Assembly (NCBI GenBank): GCA_003131705.1
Contig: PKUY01000328.1
Span: forward strand, 1-5,618
Origin: Acidobacteriota bacterium
GTDB lineage: Bacteria; Acidobacteriota; Terriglobia; Acidiferrales; UBA7541
DNA length: 5,618 nucleotides
Reading direction: 5' to 3'
Below the pieces are notes generated by a model that saw nothing but the letters and a program-made list of their open reading frames with translations, was not told the origin of the DNA and did not search any database. Both the position numbers and the translations under genes were made by a program. This document shows, piece after piece, positions 1 to 5,618 of the stretch (positions within the stretch are counted from its first letter, which is position 1; each line of letters starts with the position of its first letter).

Positions 1-80
1 CGCGGCATTTTGCATTTACCACTAACCGGGGCGTGGCGTCGCCGGCGTCCGGGGCCGGACGATGGGCTGGACGTTAATGT

Positions 81-126
81 AGGTCAGGTGTTCCTGGCGT
101 ACTTTGCCGGGAACACCTGACCTTTT
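81..126 (+). terminator. Strong terminator-like hairpin
   Basis: Bases 81-94 and 110-123 form a perfect 14-bp inverted repeat. The stem can continue inward to 98/106 with one G-U pair, which leaves a 7-base loop at 99-105. The four T's at 123-126 follow the stem only on the + strand, so the hairpin reads as a Rho-independent terminator for a transcript entering from the left. The T tract is short and soon interrupted by GC, so efficiency is uncertain. No gene ending just before it can be identified in the 80 bases available. It could instead be an interspersed palindromic repeat. Confidence 0.5.
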
Positions 127-307
127 GCTCGCCCTCGCGTTCAAATTCGAGAACCTTGTAATCGCGGCGTAAGGCGAACGAAAGAATGACAGGTGAACAG
201 GAGCAAGGAAGATGTCGATGCCTCCCAAAAGGGCACTTGCCAATCGCCACCCTGACTCCTTGCCTGCCCCCTAGGAACCATCCGCCGGTTTCGGCGTTAC
301 TTTGTCT

Positions 308-344
308 TCCACCACTCACCAGTCACTGCCCACCAATCGCTGCC
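308..344. repeat. CAC-rich low-complexity patch
   Basis: The stretch is made of imperfect repetitions of CCACC, TCACC, GTCACT and CCACCA words. It reads as G/T-rich TGGTGAGTGG-like words on the other strand. It lies in non-coding DNA and contains no exact tandem period, so it is a degenerate simple repeat and not a structured array. Confidence 0.35.
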
Positions 345-536
345 TCTTACTATACAGTGGTTGCCGGGTAGAAGTGGACGTAACTCACTAAAAATAAACA
401 AAGTCGGTACACTCTACTCGACAGCACCATGAAGGGTTTTGGATTTCTTGACCGAAGCCCACATCGCTGTTTGACAACCAAATACAGCAACGCATCGGCG
501 CAACTCAATGAGCTGGCGCTGAGAGATCGTCGTTCG

Positions 537-575
537 CCCGCGCGCTCAAATTAGGACGCTCCCGCGCGGTCAAAT
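537..575. repeat. Direct repeat pair with TCAAAT cores
   Basis: Bases 537-551 and 561-575 match at 14 of 15 positions, CCCGCGCGCTCAAAT against CCCGCGCGGTCAAAT, with a 24-base period. A third related word, CGCGTTCAAAT, occurs at 136-146. The pair sits about 110-150 bases before the start codon of the acyl-AMP ligase gene, just upstream of the candidate promoter, so it could be a paired binding site for a regulator. It may also be chance in GC-rich sequence. Confidence 0.35.
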
Positions 576-597
576 GGATTGAATGGCTCATCGCGCG

Positions 598-627
598 GTG
601 ATACGCTCCGCAGAAGCGAAGTAGAAT
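598..627 (+). promoter_or_regulatory. Candidate sigma-70-type promoter
   Basis: A possible -35 box GTGATA (598-603, 4 of 6 consensus bases) is followed after 18 bases by a possible -10 box TAGAAT (622-627, 5 of 6). This would place a transcript start near 634 and give a leader of about 50 bases before the start codon at 684. It is the best pair I can find close to the gene, but the match is modest and chance pairs of this quality are common. Confidence 0.25.
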
Positions 628-683
628 CGCGCAAACAGGGCGATTCACGATGAGCCGTCCGGCACCCCGCTGGACGCTTCGGA

Positions 684-3611
684 ATGGCTGCCGCAGTGAG
701 CGCTACGGGAACAAAACTCGATCGCACATCTTCCGTCACGGCACGAACATTGGCAACCGTGCGCCAGCTTCTAGCCGAACTGGACGGGTCGCGCGGGATC
801 GAGGAGCTGACAGCGCGCGGCGCGGCGGCTCACCTGGAGCGTGAACTCGGACTGGGCAGCCTTGAGCGCGTCGAGTTGATTGTTCGCCTGGGAAGTTCTA
901 GCGGCGTGCGATTGCCAGATCGCGTGGTAGCCGAAGCCGATACCGTTCAAGACCTCATAGACGCCCTTCTACGCGAAAGCAACTGCGAGAATCGCGGAGC
1001 GGCTGTAGATGGCGCGGCCTTAGCCGGAACGGCTGCCACCGTTTCGCCCGCTTTCGCGCAGCGCGCGGAGCTCGAACAACAAATACGGGCTGCGGAAACG
1101 TTGACGGAAATTCTGCGGCTGCGCGGCCTCGGCGAGCCTGGTCGCGCTCACATCCTTCTGTATCGAGAAGACGAACACTTGCGCACGATCACTTTCGGCG
1201 AACTCTACAGCCGCGCTTCGGCAGTCGCCCGAGAGCTGATGCAGCGAGGACTTGAACCCGGGCAGGCGGTCGCCATCATGCTGCCCACCTGCGCCGAGTT
1301 TTTTTATTCGTTTGCAGGCATCCTGTTCGCCGGCGGAATTCCGGTGCCGATCTATCCGCCATTTCGCGCGGATCGTATCGCGGAATATGCCACGCGACAA
1401 TCGAGCATTCTGCGCAACGCCGAATCTCGCTTCCTAATTACGTTTCGCCAGGCGGAAGGTCTCGCGCGTTTGCTGCAACCACGAGTTCCAACACTGCGCG
1501 AAGTCTTGAATGCCGAGCGTCTCGCGAGCGCACCTGCGCCGGAGGAGTCAACCTCCAACGTATGGCGGGCGGTGGAGAATCTTTCGCATCGCGCTCGTGG
1601 CGAGGACATCGCGTTTCTGCAATACACATCGGGCTCGACGGGCGAGCCCAAAGGCGTCACGCTGACGCACGCGAACCTGCTGGCTAACATTCGATCGATC
1701 GTCGGCGGCCTCGATGTGAAACCGGACGATGTGGCGGTGAGCTGGCTGCCGCTTTATCACGATATGGGATTGATTGGCGCGTGGTTTGTACCACTATTCT
1801 GCGGCATTCCGGTCGTGGTGATGTCACCGCTGGCGTTTTTGAGCCGGCCGGAGCGCTGGCTCAGGGCGATCCAGCGGCATCGCGGCACGATGAGTCCGGC
1901 GCCGAACTTTGCATACGAACTGTGCGTGCGCAAGATCGCGGACAAAGATCTCGAGGGACTCGATCTTAGTTCATGGCGAGCGGCGCTCAACGGGGCTGAA
2001 CCGGTCCACGCCGACACGATCGAGCGCTTCGCAGCGCGCTTCGCCCCCTACGGATTTCGCAGGGAGGCGATGCTTCCGGTGTACGGATTGGCGGAGGCGT
2101 CGCTGGGCGTGTCCGCGTCCACAATTGGTTCAGGCCACAAGGTCGATCGCATCGGGCGGGATGCATTTGAGTCTGAGGGACGCGCGGTGCCGGCAGCGGC
2201 CGAAGATCTTGCAGTTCTCGAGTTTGTCGGCGCGGGAAAACCTTTCCCAGACGTCAAGGTGCGCATCGCGACGAGTGAAGGGCGAGATGCGGGCGAGAGG
2301 GTCGAAGGGAGGCTGTGGTTCAAGAGCCCCTCGGCGACGAGCGGATACTACAAAAATGCTGAAGCAACACGGGCGCTGATGCGCGAGGACGGCTGGCTGG
2401 ATTCCGGCGACCGCGCCTACATGGCCGGCGGAGAGATTTACATCACCGGGCGTACGAAGGACGTGATCATCAAGGCGGGCCGCAACTTGTACCCGCACGA
2501 AATTGAGGAGATCGCGGGCCGTGTTCCGGGCGTGCGAACCGGATGCGTGGTCGCCTTTGGCGCGCCTGATGCGCGCAGCGGAACGGAGAGGCTGGTGGTC
2601 GCAGCCGAAGTGCGTAACAGGGCCGACGCGCAACGCATCTCGACGGAAATCACCCGCGCGGTCCACGATGCGACGGGCGTGCCTCCCGATTTGGTCGAAT
2701 TGCTACGCCCGCAATCGATTCCAAAAACGTCCAGCGGCAAATTACGCCGCAGCGACACGCGCCGACTTTTCCTTGAGGGAAAACTGGGCAAGAAACTTGC
2801 GCCCCCGTGGATGCAGATCACGAGGCTTGCCGTACGCTCCAGTGGTCCGCGCCTTTGGGCAAAGGTGAAGCGCGGCGGGAAACGCGTGATGGAACTTCTG
2901 TACGGTGTTTACGCGCTCACAGTCTTTGGAGTTTTACTTCTGCCGCTTTGGCTGGCCGTATCAATCACCCCGAATCAGCGACGCGCTGCGCGACTTGCGC
3001 ACACCGTGGCTCGCTGGATGCTTTTCGCTGCAGGAATTCCGATAACAGCCGTGGGCGGTGAACTACTCGAACAGATCGCTACGTCCGGCCCGTGGATCTT
3101 CGCGGCAAACCACTCAAGTTATATCGATATCATCGTGGCATTCGCGATCCTGCCGGGTCATGTGCGATTTGTTGCCAAGGGCGAAGTGCTCGCGATGCCT
3201 CTTTTCGGCACGATGGCGCGCCGGAGCGGCCAGTTCGCGTTTGATCGCAGCGATCCCCAGGCGCGAATCCGGCAGTCCGAGGAAGTGAACGCTGCGCTCA
3301 GGCGTGGTGAAACGGTCGCAATCTATCCCGAAGGCACGTTCACCGCTGCGGCGGGAATTCGACCGTTCCAGTTGGGTACGTTCAAAGCCGCCTTGGACAC
3401 GCACCGGCCCATTTGTCCGATGGCCGTACGCGGCGCCCGTCAGATTTTGAGAGATCACACGTACTTGCCTCGGCCAGGACACATCACGGTTACATTCGGG
3501 CCCTTGGTCGTTCCCGATCCTGCCGCGGGCGACGACTGGCATGAGATCGTCCGGCTCAGGGACGCCACGCGGGCGATTATCGCGCGAGACTCCGGCGAAC
3601 CCCTGCTATAG
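684..3611 (+). CDS. ACP - fatty acyl-AMP ligase - PlsC acyltransferase fusion
   Basis: A 975-residue protein with three fused domains, in order. Residues about 18-98 are an acyl carrier protein; GLGSLERVEL places the phosphopantetheine serine at S59, with Gly instead of the usual Asp before it. Residues about 125-705 are an acyl-adenylating enzyme: P-loop YTSGSTGEPKG (314-324), WLPLYHDMG (354-362), VYGLAEAS (466-473), DSGD (573-576), GRTKDVIIKAGRN (589-601) and catalytic K686 in PKTSSGK. The NGAEPV and APNFAYELC segments resemble fatty acyl-AMP ligases more than CoA ligases. A hydrophobic segment (about 738-761) precedes a PlsC domain with NHSSYID (H810, D815), YPEGT (881-885) and CPMAVRG (911-917). 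Inferred role: activate a fatty acid to acyl-AMP, load the fused ACP, and acylate a lysolipid at the membrane. The acceptor and chain length cannot be read from sequence. ATG 684 is the first possible start after an in-frame TGA at 651; GTG 696 is an alternative. No clear Shine-Dalgarno precedes it. Confidence 0.94.
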   Translation: MAAAVSATGTKLDRTSSVTARTLATVRQLLAELDGSRGIEELTARGAAAHLERELGLGSLERVELIVRLGSSSGVRLPDRVVAEADTVQDLIDALLRESNCENRGAAVDGAALAGTAATVSPAFAQRAELEQQIRAAETLTEILRLRGLGEPGRAHILLYREDEHLRTITFGELYSRASAVARELMQRGLEPGQAVAIMLPTCAEFFYSFAGILFAGGIPVPIYPPFRADRIAEYATRQSSILRNAESRFLITFRQAEGLARLLQPRVPTLREVLNAERLASAPAPEESTSNVWRAVENLSHRARGEDIAFLQYTSGSTGEPKGVTLTHANLLANIRSIVGGLDVKPDDVAVSWLPLYHDMGLIGAWFVPLFCGIPVVVMSPLAFLSRPERWLRAIQRHRGTMSPAPNFAYELCVRKIADKDLEGLDLSSWRAALNGAEPVHADTIERFAARFAPYGFRREAMLPVYGLAEASLGVSASTIGSGHKVDRIGRDAFESEGRAVPAAAEDLAVLEFVGAGKPFPDVKVRIATSEGRDAGERVEGRLWFKSPSATSGYYKNAEATRALMREDGWLDSGDRAYMAGGEIYITGRTKDVIIKAGRNLYPHEIEEIAGRVPGVRTGCVVAFGAPDARSGTERLVVAAEVRNRADAQRISTEITRAVHDATGVPPDLVELLRPQSIPKTSSGKLRRSDTRRLFLEGKLGKKLAPPWMQITRLAVRSSGPRLWAKVKRGGKRVMELLYGVYALTVFGVLLLPLWLAVSITPNQRRAARLAHTVARWMLFAAGIPITAVGGELLEQIATSGPWIFAANHSSYIDIIVAFAILPGHVRFVAKGEVLAMPLFGTMARRSGQFAFDRSDPQARIRQSEEVNAALRRGETVAIYPEGTFTAAAGIRPFQLGTFKAALDTHRPICPMAVRGARQILRDHTYLPRPGHITVTFGPLVVPDPAAGDDWHEIVRLRDATRAIIARDSGEPLL

Positions 3612-3822
3612 AACAGCCTACGACGACTTCTTTTGGACGACTCCGCTCACTGAACCAGAAGTGCCAGTTTTCCGCACTGTTCCGAAAGGCCAGCTCAAGG
3701 ACAGGTCCGAAGTGCAACGTGCCCGATAGGGGTAGGTGTCCGTGTCCTCCTGAACAGGCGAAGAGGCCTGTCCTTCGTTTAGACGGCCGTCCAGTAGATA
3801 AGGACTTAGGCGCGTCCCTAGA
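3612..3822. other. Intergenic spacer rich in inverted repeats
   Basis: This spacer separates the acyltransferase gene from the lipoprotein gene. It shows two competing stems: 3697-3705 pairs with 3767-3775 (9 bp), and 3754-3759 pairs with 3766-3771 (6 bp, 6-base loop). It also holds a tandem GTGTCC pair at 3736-3747 and a 10-bp palindrome GACGGCCGTC at 3782-3791. No convincing -35/-10 pair for the lipoprotein gene is seen; TAGATA at 3795-3800 is a weak -10 candidate. The short frames here on both strands show no protein-like features. Confidence 0.5.
3754..3780 (+). terminator. Weak terminator-like hairpin after the fusion gene
   Basis: ACAGGC (3754-3759) and GCCTGT (3766-3771) form a 6-bp stem with loop GAAGAG, followed by the pyrimidine-rich stretch CCTTCGTTT (3772-3780). 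It lies about 140 bases after the stop codon of the acyltransferase gene. The stem is short and the T run is broken by CG, so it is a weak intrinsic terminator at best. It may instead be one arm of the alternative fold with 3697-3705. Confidence 0.25.
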
Positions 3823-3851
3823 CTGTGTATGCCATGACAACGCATACACAG
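3823..3851. promoter_or_regulatory. Perfect 10-bp inverted repeat enclosing the lipoprotein start codon
   Basis: CTGTGTATGC (3823-3832) and GCATACACAG (3842-3851) are perfect reverse complements separated by 9 bases. The ATG of the lipoprotein gene (3834-3836) lies in that 9-base loop, and the only upstream alternative, GTG 3825, lies in the left arm. In RNA this is a stable hairpin presenting or hiding the start codon; in DNA it is a symmetric site suited to a dimeric repressor. The sequence shows the symmetry directly, but either function is inference. Confidence 0.5.
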
Positions 3852-5618
3852 GATCCCGCTACCGAAGCCCTTAGCCCTAGGGGACGGAACGTAACATTCG
3901 CTTTTCTCGCTAGCTTGTTGGTAATTCTAGCGAGCGTAACCCTATCAAGCTGCGGAGGTTACACAACTTCTGCCGCAACTGGGGGTACTGGTGGGCCGGG
4001 CGCTACAAGCACCGGGGTTCTTTCCGCCAGCGCCCCTAGCCTGAGTTTCGGCAACATGGCAACGGGCAGCTCGGCCACACAGAGCGTCAGTGTCACGAAT
4101 ACCGGAACAGCTACCGTGAATATTTCCCAGGTAACCATCTCGGGAGCGGGCTTTACGGTCGTTGGGGCGAACGCCTCGACCTCGGTGCCGGTGGGCCAGA
4201 GCGCGACTTTGCAGGTCCAATTCGCCCCGACTTCGCTCGGCGCTGTCACGGGCAGTCTGACGGTCATAAGCGATGCTTCAAACTCACCTCTGGCGATCAC
4301 ACTGACCGGAACCGGAATGCAGCCGACCCTAACAATCTCTCCCTCTTCGTTGAATTTCAGCAATGTGGTAGTGGGACAGACCAGCACGCAGACTGTGGCG
4401 CTGACAAACAGCGGGAATGCGAATCTGGTCTTGAATCTCGCGACGATTTCAGGCCCTGGCTTTGGAATGAGCAGTCTCGGTCTGCCGAAGACGATCGCCG
4501 CTGGTCAGAGTTTATCCGTCAGCGTTCAATTCACTCCAACGTCAACCACTGGCGCGAGCGGCAGCATCGTTTTCACCGATAATACCCCCACCTCACCCCA
4601 GACCCTGACGATGACCGGCAGCGCGTTAGTGGCTGGAAGCACTCTGACTCCGAATCCCGGTAGCTTCAATTTCGGTAATGTAGTGGTGGCCAGCACCAGC
4701 ACGCAGCCAATCACGCTCACGAACTCCGGAACTGCAACTATAACAATCAACACGGTCGGCGCGAGCGGTCCGGGCTTCAACGTGAGCGGAATCAGCGCGG
4801 GTCAAACCATAGCGGCAGGCGGAACCGCGTCCCTTACGGCAAAGTTCGCTCCCACGGCGGCAGGAACGGTATCGGGAAACATCACCATCACGACGAACGC
4901 AACGAATCCCACAATGTCGATTCCTTTGAGTGGCACCGGAACACAGGGAACACTCGTCGCAAATCCCGCGAGCATTGCCTTCGGAAGCCGTTTGGTTGGG
5001 AGCTCCGGGACCGTCCCCGTTACGCTAACGAATTCCGGAACAGCTCCTATTTCAATCACGGCGACTAGCATCACAGGAACTAGTTTCACGATGGCAGGTC
5101 TGGCGCCTCAGACCATTAATCCAGGACTCACGAGCACATTTACCGTGAAGTTTGCCCCAACATCTACTGCGGGCGTAAGCGGCAGCGTTTCGATTACCAG
5201 CAACGCGCCCGGATCGCCGCTCACGATCAATTTGACCGGATCGGGGACTGCAACGCAGGCGCAAATGACGATCAGTCCCTCACTGTTGGCTTTCAACAAT
5301 GTCAATGCGGGCAGCAGCACAACGCAGAACGTTACGCTGACCAATGGCGGAAATGCGACTTTGAATATAACCGCAGTCGGCATCGCCGGGCCGGGCTACA
5401 TCATGAATCTGACCGCGCCGACGACTATCAACGCAGGGGCGAGCAAGATCTTCACGGTCACGTTCGCGCCCACGGCTGCAAGTAGCGCTCCGGGGACCAT
5501 TTCCATAACGAGTAACGCTTCAACATCACCAGCAACCCTGTCTTTGAGCGGAACCGAAATACAGCCGACCCTAACAATCTCTCCCTCTTCGTTGAATTTC
5601 AGCAATGTGGTAGTGGGA
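3834..5618 (+). CDS. Choice-of-anchor D / ASH-type Ig-repeat lipoprotein (3' partial)
   Basis: The frame is open for 595 codons to the window end without a stop, so the C-terminus is missing. The N-terminus has a basic stretch (R16, R18), a hydrophobic core (about 20-37) and a lipobox L37-S-S-C40. C40 is the only cysteine seen, so a lipid-anchored exported protein is likely. A Gly/Ala/Thr-rich linker (41-62) leads to Ig-like units starting at residues 63, 166, 271, 374, 478 and 580, about 103 residues each. Each carries the pattern L-x-F-G/S-N, V-x-LTN-x-G, F-x-PT, SG-x-x-x-I and L-x-GTG. These fit the ASPM-SPD2-Hydin / choice-of-anchor D repeats of large bacterial surface proteins, probably extracellular beta-sandwich spacers or adhesive modules. 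No catalytic motif is visible. The gene starts 222 bases after the fusion gene and is probably transcribed separately. ATG 3834 is preferred; GTG 3825 is possible, and a stop at 3819 blocks anything longer. No clear Shine-Dalgarno is present. Confidence 0.88.
   Translation, partial: MTTHTQDPATEALSPRGRNVTFAFLASLLVILASVTLSSCGGYTTSAATGGTGGPGATSTGVLSASAPSLSFGNMATGSSATQSVSVTNTGTATVNISQVTISGAGFTVVGANASTSVPVGQSATLQVQFAPTSLGAVTGSLTVISDASNSPLAITLTGTGMQPTLTISPSSLNFSNVVVGQTSTQTVALTNSGNANLVLNLATISGPGFGMSSLGLPKTIAAGQSLSVSVQFTPTSTTGASGSIVFTDNTPTSPQTLTMTGSALVAGSTLTPNPGSFNFGNVVVASTSTQPITLTNSGTATITINTVGASGPGFNVSGISAGQTIAAGGTASLTAKFAPTAAGTVSGNITITTNATNPTMSIPLSGTGTQGTLVANPASIAFGSRLVGSSGTVPVTLTNSGTAPISITATSITGTSFTMAGLAPQTINPGLTSTFTVKFAPTSTAGVSGSVSITSNAPGSPLTINLTGSGTATQAQMTISPSLLAFNNVNAGSSTTQNVTLTNGGNATLNITAVGIAGPGYIMNLTAPTTINAGASKIFTVTFAPTAASSAPGTISITSNASTSPATLSLSGTEIQPTLTISPSSLNFSNVVVG
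3906..3934. repeat. 8-bp inverted repeat within the signal-peptide codons
   Basis: CTCGCTAG (3906-3913) and CTAGCGAG (3927-3934) are perfect reverse complements with a 13-base loop, inside the codons for the hydrophobic core of the lipoprotein signal. This gives a second possible hairpin in the first 100 bases of the message, downstream of the one around the start codon. Confidence 0.35.
4320..4376 (+). repeat. 57-bp exact direct repeat, copy 1
   Basis: This is identical over 57 bases to 5562-5618, at an offset of 1242 bases or 414 codons (four Ig-like units). It covers the linker residues Q163-P-T and the first strands of unit 2, through G181. The base before it (4319 G against 5561 A) and several further upstream differ. 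Confidence 0.9.
5562..5618 (+). repeat. 57-bp exact direct repeat, copy 2, ending at the window edge
   Basis: Identical to 4320-4376 to the last base available, so the true length of the match is unknown. It encodes residues 577-595, the start of unit 6. All 19 codons agree, including freely variable third positions, which points to a recent copy or to an assembly loop and not to protein-level constraint. Confidence 0.9.

Larger units (their letters stand above)
127..597. other. Non-coding stretch, no supported gene
   Basis: No reading frame here looks like a protein. The short frames on both strands are low in recognisable structure and rich in Arg, Pro and Ser, as expected of chance frames in GC-rich DNA. 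A 41-codon frame starting at ATG 429 has no Shine-Dalgarno sequence and no recognisable motif. Visible contents are a CAC-rich patch at 308-344, an A-rich run near 388-402, a TTGACA hexamer at 471-476 without a convincing partner -10 box at normal spacing, and TCAAAT-containing direct repeats at 537-575. Confidence 0.6.
4020..5618 (+). repeat. Array of six Ig-like repeat units (last one partial)
   Basis: Unit starts lie at 4020, 4329, 4644, 4953, 5265 and 5571, with lengths of 103, 105, 103, 104 and 102 codons; the sixth is cut by the window end. The aligned phenylalanines of the L-x-F motif are residues 72, 175, 280, 383, 487 and 589. Apart from units 2 and 6, the units are well diverged in DNA while sharing the protein pattern, which indicates old internal duplications. 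Confidence 0.85.

Noticed and set aside
1..120. Open frame from the window start to TGA 118-120 as the 3' end of an upstream gene
   Set aside because: Its 39 residues are Arg/Pro-rich with no recognisable motif, and its stop lies inside the right arm of the hairpin. It is too short to call.
22..319. Two overlapping minus-strand frames of 73 and 81 codons
   Set aside because: They overlap each other, run through the strong hairpin, and show no domain, plausible composition or ribosome binding site.
308..344. CAC-rich patch as a CRISPR or tandem repeat array
   Set aside because: The words are imperfect, with no constant unit length and no spacers.
471..476. TTGACA as a -35 box
   Set aside because: No acceptable -10 hexamer lies 16-18 bases downstream; the sequence there is ATCGGC.
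429..554. 41-codon + strand frame starting at ATG 429
   Set aside because: No Shine-Dalgarno, no recognisable motif, and it is within chance length.
585..656. 9-bp inverted repeat (585-593 with 648-656) covering ATG 650
   Set aside because: The loop of 54 bases and the lack of a gene at ATG 650 make a functional role unlikely.
1020..3542. Long alternative frames on both strands inside the fusion gene
   Set aside because: These are normal antisense and off-frame openings in GC-rich coding DNA, while the main frame carries intact enzyme motifs across its full length.
3959..5605. Series of minus-strand frames of 69-142 codons opposite the lipoprotein
   Set aside because: They are periodic shadows of the Ig-repeat array. 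The coding frame on the + strand is open throughout and has the expected protein pattern.

Overview
The window holds two genes on the + strand. Family content, GC-rich coding sequence and the pairing of a fatty acyl-AMP ligase fusion with a repeat lipoprotein of the choice-of-anchor D (ASH/Hydin-like Ig) type suggest a soil-type bacterium, most plausibly Acidobacteriota. That placement is inferred from the kinds of gene seen, not from a marker gene.

Layout. Bases 1-683 contain no gene I can support. They hold a very strong terminator-like hairpin (81-126), a CAC-rich low-complexity patch, a short direct repeat with TCAAAT cores, and a weak candidate promoter before the first gene. Bases 684-3611 encode a 975-residue protein with three domains in one chain: an acyl carrier protein (phosphopantetheine Ser59), a fatty acyl-AMP ligase (P-loop 314-324, catalytic Lys686), and a membrane-associated PlsC acyltransferase (HX4D at 810-815, EGT at 883-885). 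Bases 3612-3833 are an intergenic spacer rich in short inverted repeats. From 3834 to the window end runs an open, 3'-truncated gene for a lipoprotein (lipobox Cys40) that carries five complete Ig-like repeats of about 103 residues and the start of a sixth.

How it works together. The first protein can be read as a self-contained module: a free fatty acid is adenylated, transferred to the fused carrier domain, and passed by the acyltransferase domain to a lysolipid or similar acceptor at the inner membrane. It is functionally reminiscent of Aas of Escherichia coli, but with the domains in another order and with a built-in carrier. The lipoprotein is probably transcribed separately, and nothing in the sequence ties its role to the acyltransferase.

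The most notable non-coding signals are a perfect 10-bp inverted repeat whose loop contains the lipoprotein's start codon, and a 57-bp exact duplication between lipoprotein repeat units 2 and 6. The second copy of that duplication ends precisely at the last base of the window, which raises the question of a higher-order duplication or an assembly break.
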